DNA from: Candidatus Thermoflexus tengchongensis
GTDB taxonomy: Bacteria > Chloroflexota > Anaerolineae > Thermoflexales > Thermoflexaceae
Assembly (NCBI GenBank): GCA_016842085.1
Contig: JAEVEX010000001.1
Coordinates: 1-36,209 of the forward strand
DNA length: 36,209 nucleotides
Direction of reading: 5' to 3'
Position 1 is the first letter of the stretch. Each line of letters starts with the position of its first letter. Made by a program: the position numbers and the translations under genes. Positions 7,805 to 18,563 of this stretch are shown in pieces. The notes beneath the pieces were generated by a model, which ran no database searches, was not told the origin of the DNA, and saw only the letters and a program-made list of their open reading frames with translations.

Positions 7805-9993
7805 GGCGTTACCTCCCTGAGGAGAGCATCCCGCGCCGGGATGGTGAGGCCGTAGAGCTGGACGGGAGCCTCATTGTAATTAACCAGAATCTGTTTGCCG
7901 TTGCTGTAGGTGGTGGCGAAGACGCCCGGCGCGACCTGCTCGTGGCCGACGATGCTGGCGCCCTGGACCGGGGCCAGCAGTCCGTTCAGCCAGGCATAAC
8001 TTTCCTCTATTTCTTCTTCCAGCTGGCGATAGGCGGAGACGTAAATCCAATTGGAGCGGGTCTTCAGAATGCGGGCGGTCTCCTCGTGGGTCAGGAAGAA
8101 CGATGGATAGACGCCGTATTCGGCGTGCCGCAGCAGGTCGCCGCGCACGTCGGGGGAGAAGTTCAGCGCCTCGCCGTAGTAAGGGACGTATCCGGAGAGG
8201 ACGATGGGCAGAAACGGCACCGTCTGGGTGGTGAAAATGTAGCCGTTATCGGTGATGGGGAGGTCGTAGATGGCGCGGGCGTAGGCGAAGAGATAGTCGT
8301 TGGGCCGGTAGAGGGCCAGCGGGACGGGGGAACCCTCCAGCAGGGCCCGGTAGGCGGCGATGGCCTCTTCCCGGTTGAGGGAAGCGCCGCGGCGGAAGTC
8401 GGAATAGAGCGTGCCGCCGATGCCGTCCAGCGCCAGGCCGATTCCGCCTTCGTCTTTCAGGCTGCGGCTGAGGGCGGCGAAGCGGGATTGGAGGGCCTGG
8501 AGGTTGAAGTAGAAGTTGGGCTTGCCGCGCCGGTAGCCTCGCGGATAGTCGCCGGTAATGGCCATGGCCAGGTCGTAGCGGGAGAACGAGCCCGGCTCCT
8601 CTCGCAGCGCGGCGGTCGGGTCCAGATAGAGCGCAAAAGTCCCGCCACGGCGGGCGACCGCTTCGGCTACTTTCCGCAGGTCGGCCCGGCTTCCCAGGGC
8701 CCGCTCCAGTTGCAGGCGGTTGGGGAAGGCCGCCGACGCGCCGCCCGGCTGCCAGCCATAGTAGACCACCTGAGGGTTCTTCACGTCCAGCTGGGCCAGG
8801 ATTTCCTCCATCTGGGCGAGGGTGGTCATCGGGATGACCCGGTTCCAGAAGAGGACCCGCTCCCGCTCCGCGCCCAGAAACTCCAGGCGGATGCCGATAC
8901 CTCCGATGCGCATCTCCTGACGGCGCAACAATCCCTTCTCCAGCAGGTAGCGCTGGTAATTGCGCGCCATGCCGACGTAATTGGCCTCGGGGCCGGCCAG
9001 AAAGCGGTAGTGCAGGACGATGTCAAAGCGGTTGGTCTGTGGCTGGATGACGGTCACGCCGTCGCCGGAGCGGCTGGTGCGCTGGAAATAACTCTCGTTG
9101 TAGATGAAGGCGTTGTAGAGGAAATTGAAGTTGGTGATGATCCCGGCGGGATGGGCCTGAATTTCGGCGTAGGAAGCGCCTTTCTCCAGCACGGCCAGGT
9201 AAGCGTTGGGCCCGGCCGAGTGGACCATCCCGATGACCGGGACCGAGATGGGATACGGAGGCCGCAGGGTGGGATCAAAGGGCATGGAAACGAGCATGCC
9301 CAGGTCGGGGCCGTAGTAGCGGCCGTAATACATATTTTGGGCCCGGGTTTCGGCGGTGAAGCGAATCAGGCTTCCGCACCCGTCCGGAAGGAACATGTAG
9401 CCCGGGGTCTGGTCGCCCCGCGTGGCGCCCATCCAGGGATAGAGGTGAAGGACGCCCAGCCGAAACTCGCCTTCTTCCCGGATCCACTCCGAGGGCACCT
9501 CCACCCGCACGCCCGTCTCCTCCAGAGTGAGCTGCAATCCCACGGCGATGCCGATCTCGGTGAAGGCGACCTGGGCCCGGATGCCCTGCTCCACAGGTTG
9601 AATCTCTATGGTGTGCTTCGCGTTGGCGATGGAGGCGCGCTTGACGTTGGCCCGCCGGTCCAGGTAGTCCACGCTGAGACCGCTCTGGGCGAAGGCGGTC
9701 CAGGCCCTGTTCAAGCGGTCGCCCGGCGCGCGCTCGTCCAGGTTGGAGTGCCAGATGTAGTGATTGCGCCGGTCCACGACTTTGAAGGCCAGCGTCTCCG
9801 GGTTGACATACAACCGGAAGGTCCCGTTTTCGGCCACCAGCTGGTAGGTCTCCGGGATCCCGTCCGGGCGGGGCGCGGCATGCACGGGAGGGACCCCGAA
9901 GGACACGAAGGAGAACAAAAAGGACACGAGGATGAAAGTTCCGAGCCCTTTGTGTGCCCTTTGGGACCTTCGCGGCAAACCTTTTACGCCCAT
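7801..9993 (-). CDS. DUF5696-type secreted protein, possible TIM-barrel glycosidase
   Basis: An exported 730-residue protein. The signal peptide spans about residues 1-40 (charged n-region, LVSFLFSFVSFG core, cleavage near VHAA). A beta-rich domain (about 45-330, starting with FRLYVNPETLAFKVVDRRN) precedes what looks like a (beta/alpha)8 barrel (about 360-620), with strand-end motifs VVYYGWQPGG (409-418), FALYLDP (453-459) and GLALDGIGGTLYSD (519-532). The alternating beta-sandwich and barrel, and Asp residues at strand ends (D458, D523), recall clan GH-D/GH-A enzymes. I match it to DUF5696 from memory, and from memory such proteins sit near sugar ABC and YIP1 genes in Paenibacillus. The catalytic role is inference. 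Start ATG has GGGGA before it, one base after the NHL-YIP1 stop. The signal-peptide DNA is a dispersed repeat (9898-9975). Confidence 0.7.
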   Translation of the reverse strand: MGVKGLPRRSQRAHKGLGTFILVSFLFSFVSFGVPPVHAAPRPDGIPETYQLVAENGTFRLYVNPETLAFKVVDRRNHYIWHSNLDERAPGDRLNRAWTAFAQSGLSVDYLDRRANVKRASIANAKHTIEIQPVEQGIRAQVAFTEIGIAVGLQLTLEETGVRVEVPSEWIREEGEFRLGVLHLYPWMGATRGDQTPGYMFLPDGCGSLIRFTAETRAQNMYYGRYYGPDLGMLVSMPFDPTLRPPYPISVPVIGMVHSAGPNAYLAVLEKGASYAEIQAHPAGIITNFNFLYNAFIYNESYFQRTSRSGDGVTVIQPQTNRFDIVLHYRFLAGPEANYVGMARNYQRYLLEKGLLRRQEMRIGGIGIRLEFLGAERERVLFWNRVIPMTTLAQMEEILAQLDVKNPQVVYYGWQPGGASAAFPNRLQLERALGSRADLRKVAEAVARRGGTFALYLDPTAALREEPGSFSRYDLAMAITGDYPRGYRRGKPNFYFNLQALQSRFAALSRSLKDEGGIGLALDGIGGTLYSDFRRGASLNREEAIAAYRALLEGSPVPLALYRPNDYLFAYARAIYDLPITDNGYIFTTQTVPFLPIVLSGYVPYYGEALNFSPDVRGDLLRHAEYGVYPSFFLTHEETARILKTRSNWIYVSAYRQLEEEIEESYAWLNGLLAPVQGASIVGHEQVAPGVFATTYSNGKQILVNYNEAPVQLYGLTIPARDALLREVTP
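9898..9975. repeat. Dispersed 'GACACGAAG' inverted element within DUF5696 start
   Basis: Plus-strand iterations of GGACACGAAGGAGAACAAAA and GGACACGAGG are followed, after a short spacer, by the opposite-strand form CCCTTTGTGTGCCCTTTGGG. The element is therefore hairpin-like. Its two arms encode the basic n-region and the hydrophobic core of the DUF5696 signal peptide. The same plan is seen at 11979-12066. Confidence 0.65.
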
Positions 9994-9994
9994 T

Positions 9995-12085
9995 TCATCC
10001 CCTTAGCCGGATTTCCCGCAGGATGGTCATCACGAAATCCGATAACTGGAGGAACAGCACATACAGAATGTAGCCCGTCAGCAGCATCACGGCCATCGTG
10101 AACAGGGTGGTCAGGATGTTGCGAATAGTCTCGCTGAAGGAGTAGTTGTGGATTTCCTTGACCATGAGGAAGAGCATCAGGCCCGTCCAGGCCCACATCA
10201 GGTTGGTGGAGAAGGTGTACAGGAAGACCTCGTTGGCGCTCAGGAGGTTGGAAAGAAGCGCGATGGGCATGGCGAAGAGGGCATAAGGGAAAAGCGCGTA
10301 AGCGGTGCCGATGACCACGTCCCGAACGCGCCCCTCGCCGTCGCTGATGGTGGAGACCAGGTAGTTGGCCGCGTTCCAGAGCGCCAGGAACACGATGGCG
10401 TAGACCAGCTCGTTGACGGCGCGAATCTCACCGGGATTGGCGTAGGGATTAAAGATGAAGCCGATCACGTAGGGCGTCAGCACCCGGACCGCCACCACCC
10501 ACAGGTAGAGCAGGAAGGCGAACCCCAGACTGCCGCGCTCATTGGTTTTGATGTAGTAGAAACTATCGGCGGGCTGTTGGATGAAGCGGAACATGAACAG
10601 GAAGTCGTCCACCGGTTTCCGCGCCCGCAGCCAGGCCAGCCCGCGCCGCAGCGGGCCAAACCAGCCATAGCGCCGGTTCAGACGTTGGAGCGTGCTCTGG
10701 AGGATGGAGAGGGCGACCAGCGCCAGGATGCCGTCTCCCAGATACCGCTGGAGGATGGCGTTGCGCAGCTCCCAGAAGGCCTCAGAGTAGCCATGGCGGT
10801 CCTCAGCGTAGCGGTAGTAGACCAGGGCACGGGCGTAATCGCCCTCTTTGAAATAGGCGTCGGCGATCGCCTGATAGGCCATGATAAACGAGCCGTTGTA
10901 GCGCAGGACTTCTTCAAAGTAGGGCCGCGCCTGGGTGTAGAAGCCCTCCACATACAGGCGCACGCCGCTGTGGACCAGGCGAGCGAAGCTCGTCGCCTGA
11001 TAGACCACGAGGGCGTTCTTCTCCCGGTCCAGGACATAAATTCGGTCCTCATAGCGGGCGACCGCGCTGGGGTCACGCAGCGTTCCCAGCCGCTGGTCGC
11101 CCTGATCTTTGGCACCGAAGACGAAGAGGAGCATCCCTTTCAGGTTGTACTCGTAGATGCGGCCCTCCGCGTCCACCGCCGTGACCAGCCCGTAGGGGCT
11201 CACGTGAAGGTCGCGAAACGTCGCGGAGCCGTAGATCTCGGGGAAGATGTTGCGCCCGGCGACGGTGAAGCGGCGGATGCTCTGCCGGGGGTTGGTGCCA
11301 GCGGTCACGGTGAAGATCATCCCGTCGGCGTCTATCGCCACGTTGGAGGGAGAGGCGGCCTCGCTCTTGATGAACTGCGCCAGTTGCTCCCTCGTCAGGA
11401 AAAGGCGCTGCAGGATCATCTTGAGGGACATCACGGCCGGGTTGGCGCCGAAGTACCCGACAAAGCGGCCGTTGGTGGTGAGCACCACCAGGCCGTTGGT
11501 GGAACCTTCGCTGACGACGTAGAGGTTCCGGCGGGCGTCCACGACGATTTTGCGCGGCAGGAACTGGTTTTTGCGCCCAAAGAGGGGGTCGTTCGGGCGG
11601 CCGAACCGGCTCAGGAGATTCCCTTCCCGATCCAGAATGACAACGGTGTTGCTTTTGGCGTCGGCGATGTAAAGGGTCCCCGCGCCATCCACAAAGACGC
11701 CGGTGGGGCCTGCTAGCAGGCCCTTCCCGTAGACAGCGGTGACTTCCAGGTCCCGGTTCAGGCGCAGGACGCGGCGGTTGCTCGTGTCGGCGATGTAGAA
11801 GTCGCCGTCGGGCGTGATGAAGAGGTCCTCCGCGCCGGAGACCGGCAGTTCCACCTCGGTCAGGGGCAGGTAGGCGTCCTGGGTCAGGTAAAGCCGTCCC
11901 CCCGGCCCCAGGGCCCAGGTGGTGTAGGGAGCCCGCGTCTCGGCCGGGGTCCACAGCGCCAAGCAGAGCAGGAGCCCCAGGAGGACGCAAAGGACACGCG
12001 AGGGGCGCCAGGGGATGCGGAAAAACTTTGTGCCCTTTACGCCCTTCGTGTCTTTTGTGGTTTTCAAAACGGGAACCCGTTTCAT
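9995..12085 (-). CDS. NHL beta-propeller / TPR / YIP1-family membrane protein
   Basis: A 696-residue membrane protein with three parts. An N-terminal hydrophobic segment (about 29-48) is followed by NHL/SMP-30-like propeller repeats (about 55-375; units such as [41 protein letters not shown]). A short TPR-like stretch comes next (about 385-450; [22 protein letters not shown]). The C-terminal half (about 525-690) is a YIP1-type domain with about five membrane helices ([34 protein letters not shown]). The propeller should face outside. No enzymatic residues are evident. Its ATG overlaps the permease stop as ATGA and its stop lies one base before DUF5696, so it is embedded in the transporter operon. 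It may be an accessory or scaffold for substrate capture; that is inference. The N-terminal [12 protein letters not shown] is repeat-encoded. Confidence 0.8.
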   Translation of the reverse strand: MKRVPVLKTTKDTKGVKGTKFFRIPWRPSRVLCVLLGLLLCLALWTPAETRAPYTTWALGPGGRLYLTQDAYLPLTEVELPVSGAEDLFITPDGDFYIADTSNRRVLRLNRDLEVTAVYGKGLLAGPTGVFVDGAGTLYIADAKSNTVVILDREGNLLSRFGRPNDPLFGRKNQFLPRKIVVDARRNLYVVSEGSTNGLVVLTTNGRFVGYFGANPAVMSLKMILQRLFLTREQLAQFIKSEAASPSNVAIDADGMIFTVTAGTNPRQSIRRFTVAGRNIFPEIYGSATFRDLHVSPYGLVTAVDAEGRIYEYNLKGMLLFVFGAKDQGDQRLGTLRDPSAVARYEDRIYVLDREKNALVVYQATSFARLVHSGVRLYVEGFYTQARPYFEEVLRYNGSFIMAYQAIADAYFKEGDYARALVYYRYAEDRHGYSEAFWELRNAILQRYLGDGILALVALSILQSTLQRLNRRYGWFGPLRRGLAWLRARKPVDDFLFMFRFIQQPADSFYYIKTNERGSLGFAFLLYLWVVAVRVLTPYVIGFIFNPYANPGEIRAVNELVYAIVFLALWNAANYLVSTISDGEGRVRDVVIGTAYALFPYALFAMPIALLSNLLSANEVFLYTFSTNLMWAWTGLMLFLMVKEIHNYSFSETIRNILTTLFTMAVMLLTGYILYVLFLQLSDFVMTILREIRLRG
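11979..12066. repeat. Dispersed 'GACACGAAG' inverted element within NHL-YIP1 start
   Basis: The plus strand has AGGAGGACGCAAAGGACACG on the left and TTTGTGCCCTTTACGCCCTT then CGTGTCTTTTGTGG on the right, again a hairpin-like pair of degenerate arms. Read on the minus strand, the first arm encodes the Lys/Thr-rich N-terminus and the second the VLCVLLG start of the membrane anchor. Confidence 0.65.
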
Positions 12086-13128
12086 CCCTTCAACCCGGAA
12101 TGGGACATGGTGCTCATCACCTGGCTTTGCAGGATCATGAAGATGATCAGGTTGGGCAGGAACATAATCAGCGCGGCCGCAGCGGCCACTCCCTGCCCGG
12201 CGACGACGTTGGCGCCTGACGTTGTGGTGGCCAGCGTGCTCAGGTAGAACGCGAAGGTCTTCAGACTCTCAATGTTGATATACATCGCCGAGGTGTCCGC
12301 GTTGTTCCAGGTGGCCTGGAAGGTCAGAATGGCGATGGTGGCAATGGCCGGCCGGACTATCGGCAGGACGATGTGCCAGTAAATCTGCAGGTCGGAGGCC
12401 CCGTCTATCTGGGCGGCTTCTATGACCTCGTTGGGGACCGTGTCCATGAACTGCTTGAGCAGAAAAACGCCCACCGGCATGGCCAGCGAGGGGAGGATGT
12501 GGGCCCAGAAGGAGTCGATCAGGCCCAGCCGGGCGATGATCAGGAAACGGGGGATGGTGACGGCGATGGGGACGAACATCAGCGCCACCGTGTTGATGGC
12601 GAACAGGGTCTGCTTGAGGCCGAAGCGCTTTTTAGAAAGCGCGTAGGCGGCCAGGCTGGAGACGAGGATGGAGGCGGCCACGGAGATCACCGTGACCACG
12701 ATGCTGTTGAACAGGTAGCGGCTGACGGGCACGTCCGAGGTAGACATCAGCGTGAAGAGGTCGCGGAAGTTTTTCAGGGTTGGGTTCACCACGAAGAAGC
12801 GCGGCGGGTAGACGAAGAGCTCCTCGGCGGGCTTGAAAGCCGTGGAGAAGATGAAGATGATGGGCAGGAGCATAAAGGCCACCACCGGCGTCAGGATGAG
12901 ATAGAAGGGGATCTGGCTGGGGTGGAAACCGGCGGGGTTGATGCCGCTGCCGCGCAGGCCGTACCAGCGGCCAAGCCATTTGCGTTTCGTGGGGGCTGTC
13001 TGAACGCTCGCTGGCAGGGAGACACGGGACGAAACGGGGCGCCATTTTATCGGACCGGGGCGTCGCTCCGCCTCGCTTCGGGGCTGAATACGGGCGCTTT
13101 CCTCTGCGCGTTTTTCCGACCATTCCAT
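12082..13128 (-). CDS. Sugar ABC transporter permease, MalG type (pair 1)
   Basis: A 348-residue inner-membrane permease. The usual MalG core begins around residue 67 ([20 protein letters not shown]), has six predicted helices, and carries the EAA loop [22 protein letters not shown] near 235-256. The ATG at 13128 is kept because GAGGAGGG precedes it by 7-8 bases and no other start lies before the first helix. The resulting 60-residue, Arg/Pro/Ser-rich cytoplasmic extension is unusual for the family and may be repeat-derived. It starts 4 bases after its MalF partner and overlaps the NHL-YIP1 start as ATGA. It depends on an ATPase not encoded here. Confidence 0.93.
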   Translation of the reverse strand: MEWSEKRAEESARIQPRSEAERRPGPIKWRPVSSRVSLPASVQTAPTKRKWLGRWYGLRGSGINPAGFHPSQIPFYLILTPVVAFMLLPIIFIFSTAFKPAEELFVYPPRFFVVNPTLKNFRDLFTLMSTSDVPVSRYLFNSIVVTVISVAASILVSSLAAYALSKKRFGLKQTLFAINTVALMFVPIAVTIPRFLIIARLGLIDSFWAHILPSLAMPVGVFLLKQFMDTVPNEVIEAAQIDGASDLQIYWHIVLPIVRPAIATIAILTFQATWNNADTSAMYINIESLKTFAFYLSTLATTTSGANVVAGQGVAAAAALIMFLPNLIIFMILQSQVMSTMSHSGLKG

Positions 13129-13132
13129 CGCT

Positions 13133-14043
<911 letters not shown>

Positions 14044-14047
<4 letters not shown>

Positions 14048-16896
14048 TTCCTCTCCGCGTTCTCCATCCACTGGCGCACCATTTCTATTGTAGGGACCTT
14101 GATTTCGCGAAGCGGGACGCCGTTATGGGTATAACCCAGCTCCTCCATCTTGCGCGCCATCTCGCGATTGATGGTCAGGATGGCGCTATCAATCGCCACA
14201 CGCGGGTTCACGCCGTCGAAGACGATGCGGTTCCAGGCGTTGCTCAACTCCCGCTCCTGCATATACGTGCCCGGCAATCGGACCGGCTGCCGCATCCATC
14301 CCCACTGCTTCAGGATGACGTCCTTGTGCTCCTCCGGGATGGGCAGGGCGCGGAAGGCCTCCACATTGGCGGTGTACCAGAGGTATTCCGGCCCGTAGTT
14401 CATGATGAGTTGACGGCTGAATTCCGTCTGCGTCTCGGTGGACATCCACCACTTCAGGAATTCCCACGATTCCTGCGGTTTTTCAGTATCCGCCAAGATG
14501 ACGCAGGTCTGGGCTGAGCCGGTGGCATAGCGATACTGCCGCCCGTCGGGCAGGACGGTGGCCGGATAGAGAGCAATCCCCCACAGGCCTTCTATCTCCG
14601 GGGCGGCGATGCGCAACTTGATGTAGGTCTCCGCATTGGAGATGCCCACCGGCAGATCCCCGTTGCGGAAACTGTCGTAGAAACTGACGGCCGTGAGCGG
14701 CATCCCGTAGACGGTGAACTGCTCGGCCATAAACTGGAGGCCCCGGATGGCCTCCTCGCTGCCCAGTCCGGTGCGCAGGCCGTCCGGCGTGTAGAGCTCG
14801 CCGCCGAAATTCCAGATATACGGCGCGGTGACCAGATAGCCCTTCAGGCCACTGCCGGCGGAGAGCGGGGTGTAGTAGTTCATACCATAGCGCTGGAGTT
14901 CAGGCAGAATCGCGATGACTTCGTCCCACGTCTGGGGGACCGGGAGCCCCAACCGCTCCAAAATGTCCCGCCGGTAGAAGGTCACCCAGAAGTCCTGCGT
15001 CTCCGGGATGGCGTAGACCGAGTCATTGATGATGTATTCCAGGAGTGCCCCGGGCGAGTAGATGCGGATGAAGGAATCGAAGTCCTCAAAGGAGCGCAGG
15101 TCATAGAGGGCGCCGCGCAGGGCCAGTTCAAAGGGGATGTTGGTGCTGATGCCCAGCGCCACGTCGGGCGCGATGCCCGCCGCAATCGCCAGGGCCAGTT
15201 TGGACTCGTTGGGCATTAGCGAAAACTTGACCCGGATGCCCGTCCGGGGGGTGAACGTCTGGTCCGCCAACTGCTGCATCAGGTCCACATACTGGCGCGG
15301 GCGGTTGACCCAGACCTCTATCTCATCCCTGGCCGCGCCGATGGAGAGATAGGGGGTTTGCTGGAAGGAGTGGATGAGCCGCTTGATATTCTCGATGAAC
15401 GCCTGTCCGATGGGAATCCGGGGCTGGGGCGGCGTAACATCCGGCGAATGCACATAGATTTTGTCCAGCGTGAGGGGCTGCTGCCGCAGGGCCGAGAGGA
15501 CGCTTCCCAGCAACTGGGCCGCCGACTGGGGCCCTTCGGAGAGGCGGTTCATCCGCACCGGGATCTTGTTCGGGTCCGCCTCCAACAGTCGGATGTTCTC
15601 CAGCGCCATCTGGTAGTTCATAATTTCCTGCGAGTTCATCCCGTTGTTGATGGCCTGCAGGGCAGCCTTGTCGGCAGCGAGTTTGTCGGCGATGGTCGCC
15701 AGCCGTTCCTGAAGATCCGGGATGTACTCGGCAATTTCCCACTCCCGGTACCGATCCACCTGGTTGCCCGTCAGCCGCCGGATCTCTAGCGCCAGGTCGT
15801 TGATGATGCGGATGGACTCGCGGATGTTCGTGATGGCGGTGTCATAGGGAGAGGTGGTGACCTCCAGGCCGATGACGTTCCGACCGGCTTGCAGGTGGAC
15901 GCGATAGGGCAGGGTGACGTTCCGCCACCCGGCAGAATAGGCGAAGGGCACCGCGTGGAATTCATCAAAGGGAACGACGCCGTTGATGGTGATGCGCCGG
16001 AAGACGGTGAAGTTGGGGCGGGTGTCCTGCAGGACGCGCAGGGTCAGCAGGTACATGCCGTCCTGGGGCACCGCCACTTCGTAATACAGCGCGCTCCCGC
16101 TCTGTTTCCACGAATCCCCGCCGATGGTGTTGAGGATCAGACGGTAGGTGTCGTAGGGGGTTACGTCCAGACCGCGATTGTAGAGAGGACGGATGGAGGC
16201 ATCATTCTTAAAGGAAGGCCATTCGGCCTCCACTTCCACCTGCACGCCCGACGTGTCCGGGGCCGGTGTCTGGGCCAGGTATTGGCTGTATGAGGGCTCC
16301 GGCGAAAAGGGACGAAAGTAGATGCTTCCCAGCAGGAGCGTCTCGCGGGCAAGCACGAACTCAACGGCGTGCTCGCCCCGCGTCAGGTGGATGGTCAGGG
16401 GGTATTTCCGGCTGAAGTTCACGTCCCGCAGCGAGACCTCGGTCCAGCGCGCCAGGCGCACCGGCGGGGCGGGAATCTGATGCCCGTAGCGGTTCAGGGG
16501 GAACTCGTCGGTCGCGCTGCGGTAGTAGAGGGGGAAGAGGATGCGACGGGCATCTTCCACCGGAAGGGCACCATCCACGAACAGCTGGCCTTCCGGCGGG
16601 AGGAACAGGACCTCCTCCGGCGCGGCGGCGTCAAAGGAGACGGTGTAATCGCCCTCGGTTTCGATCCGGATAGAGAAGCGGACCCGGTCGCCCTTCTCCA
16701 GGCGGACGCAGGGCTTCCCATACTGTCGAGCGAGGGGATCATCGGCCAGGGGCAGGCCGAACGCATCGGCGCGGACCTCGAGGGCCTGCCCTCCCGACCC
16801 GGGGAGAGGAGCGGCGAACAGGGACCTCGGCGGCGGACTGGCCAGGCCGCCGATGACCAGAAGAAGCAGCAGAAAGCAAGGGACCCTGCCCTTCAC
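14044..16896 (-). CDS. Large extracellular binding protein with N-terminal CBM-like domains
   Basis: A 950-residue exported protein starting at GTG 16896 (weak ribosome site) with a signal peptide [20 protein letters not shown] and no clear lipobox. The first half contains two beta-sandwich, carbohydrate-binding-like modules (about 35-165 and 215-370; [34 protein letters not shown]) and a helical connector (about 370-460). The second half (about 515-930) is a family 1 solute-binding domain: [65 protein letters not shown], then [14 protein letters not shown]. Typical binding proteins are 420-550 residues, so this is a fusion that could hold a polymer while passing oligosaccharides to permease pair 1. 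A long GC hairpin lies just upstream of the gene. Confidence 0.88.
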
Positions 16897-16928
16897 GGCA
16901 CGCTGACCCTCAGGAAGAGCAGTGGGTT

Positions 16929-16986
16929 TGGCGGCGGGCGGCGCTTCAGGCGAGCCTCCGCATGGGCCCTGCGCCGCCCGCCGCCA
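16929..16986. promoter_or_regulatory. GC-rich 16-bp stem-loop between the two binding-protein genes
   Basis: Arms TGGCGGCGGGCGGCGC (16929-16944) and its exact complement (16971-16986) enclose a 26-base loop. It lies in the 123-base gap between the sugar-binding lipoprotein gene and the rest of the operon. Such a structure after a binding-protein gene commonly stabilises its mRNA and reduces downstream expression. No T-run follows, so complete termination is unlikely. Confidence 0.7.
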
Positions 16987-17019
16987 GTTCGTTCATCTAC
17001 CGGAGGATGAGGGGGCGCC

Positions 17020-18450
17020 CTACGGCTTCAGCTCGGCCCGCGCCTCATCCAGCAACCGATTGGCGAACTCCTCCAGCCGGGCGGCGTAGTCCTCGTATTT
17101 GTACTTGCCCGAGCAGGCGAAGTTGAACATGTACCACATATTCACATCCTTGTCTGTGCCGATGTCAATCCCGGGCTTGCCTTCCCAGCGGGCGGCCACG
17201 TAGCCGGGCACGATCTTCGCCAGCGACTCCAGCCGGCTTTTATCCAGGTTCTCAAACGCCGCGCGCAGGCCCGGCTTCTCGCCAACGAAGGAGAGGTACA
17301 AATTAATGGTGTCGGCGTCCACATAGACCGGCATGCGGGTCGGCACCTGCTTGGCCGCTCGGGCGATCTCGGCCTCCGCGAGATACCCTTCGCGCGAGTA
17401 GGTCATCCACTTGGCGAACTTAAAGGCCTCCTCCAGGTTGGCCGAGGTCTTGGAGACGACGATGATGTCGGCCACCAGCGCCTGGTTGCCGCCGGGGATG
17501 CCCAGGAAATCCCAGTTGAAGGTCGCCTGCTGGGCGAAGGCGGGGACCATCCAGCCGCCGTCCCAGCGGACGCCGGACTCCTGGTTCAGGAACAGTTCCC
17601 ACGGGCCCTGGGACTTGAAGTTGGGCTTCTGCTCGTCGGTCAGGCCCTGCCAGGTGTGCGGCAGCACCTCGCAGGCCTTCGCGACAGCGGCCTTGAAGGC
17701 GTCGGAGTTGTAGTGCATATGCTGGCCGTCGAAACTGAACCACTTCAGCTTGGGGTCCTGGGTGCTGGGGTACCAGCCCAGGATGAACTCCATCTCGTCC
17801 AGGCCCAGGCGGCCCTTTTTGACATCGGTCAGCGCGGTGACGGCAGCGAAGAAGTCATCCGCGGAGACGCCGTAGGTTGGCGCATCCAGGTTGTTGGCCT
17901 CAAAGAGGTCGATGTTGACGAAGTAGCCCATTACGAACTGTGCCGCCGGAAGGCCCAGCACCTTGCCGTTATAGGTGACGGCGTCCCGCAGGACCTGGGG
18001 CACCTGCTGCCAGTCGGGGTCGTTGCTGACGAAGGGGGTCAGGTCGGCCAGCCAGCCGTTCTTGACGTAGAGCGGGGTTTTATCGGCCATGAAGACATCC
18101 GGCAACTGACCCTTTGCCGCCAGCGCCGTCAGTTTGTCGTCCCAGGAGCCTTCGCCCGACATGTCCACAATCTCAATGGTGACATGGGGGTTCAGTTCCA
18201 TATACTTCTTGACCAGCTGACGCTGGACGTTGTTTTCCTCTGCGGTGCCCAGGTTCCAGTTCGCGTAGCGGAGCGTCACGGGCGCTGGGGTGGGGGTGGA
18301 AGTGGGAGCTGGTGTCGGTGCGACCGTTGGGGTCGGAGGCGTCGTGGGCTGGGGAGACGGGGTGGGCGTAGCCGCGGGCGCGCATCCGGCCAAGACGACC
18401 GCAAGCGTGGCGATGACCGCCAAGAGACGAGACCCTTTCAGCGCTGTCAT
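17020..18450 (-). CDS. Sugar-binding lipoprotein of ABC transporter (family 1)
   Basis: A 476-residue surface lipoprotein that captures sugar for an ABC importer. The ATG at 18450 is preceded by GGAGGAGAGGAA; a longer frame opening at a GTG (18543) has no spaced ribosome site and no signal-like start. Signal peptide with lipobox VLAGC (Cys near 23), Pro/Thr linker to about 55, then the family 1 binding fold: [79 protein letters not shown]. The second gene of the operon, 113 bases after GH94. A stem-loop follows, consistent with higher expression than the membrane genes. The sugar cannot be named; a beta-gluco-oligosaccharide is a guess from the neighbours. Confidence 0.93.
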   Translation of the reverse strand: MTALKGSRLLAVIATLAVVLAGCAPAATPTPSPQPTTPPTPTVAPTPAPTSTPTPAPVTLRYANWNLGTAEENNVQRQLVKKYMELNPHVTIEIVDMSGEGSWDDKLTALAAKGQLPDVFMADKTPLYVKNGWLADLTPFVSNDPDWQQVPQVLRDAVTYNGKVLGLPAAQFVMGYFVNIDLFEANNLDAPTYGVSADDFFAAVTALTDVKKGRLGLDEMEFILGWYPSTQDPKLKWFSFDGQHMHYNSDAFKAAVAKACEVLPHTWQGLTDEQKPNFKSQGPWELFLNQESGVRWDGGWMVPAFAQQATFNWDFLGIPGGNQALVADIIVVSKTSANLEEAFKFAKWMTYSREGYLAEAEIARAAKQVPTRMPVYVDADTINLYLSFVGEKPGLRAAFENLDKSRLESLAKIVPGYVAARWEGKPGIDIGTDKDVNMWYMFNFACSGKYKYEDYAARLEEFANRLLDEARAELKP

Positions 18451-18563
18451 TTTCCTCTCCTCCTCCTTCGTCTGGTGGGAATGGGTGATAGAAACTGGAC
18501 GGATAGATGTCGGGGAAGCGATTGGGAATTTTCCGCAGGCCACCTCCTTTCTGGTAAAAGGGT

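Noticed and set aside
7942-10101. 719-codon plus-strand frame opposite DUF5696
   Set aside because: Antisense shadow caused by high GC; composition is not protein-like and the minus-strand gene has a signal peptide and tight operon junctions.
10148-11716. 522-codon plus-strand frame opposite NHL-YIP1
   Set aside because: Shadow frame; the minus-strand product has clear repeats and membrane helices.
18451-18543. N-terminal extension of the sugar-binding lipoprotein starting at GTG 18543
   Set aside because: It would place 31 non-signal residues before a good lipoprotein signal; GGAGGAGAGGAA precedes the ATG at 18450.
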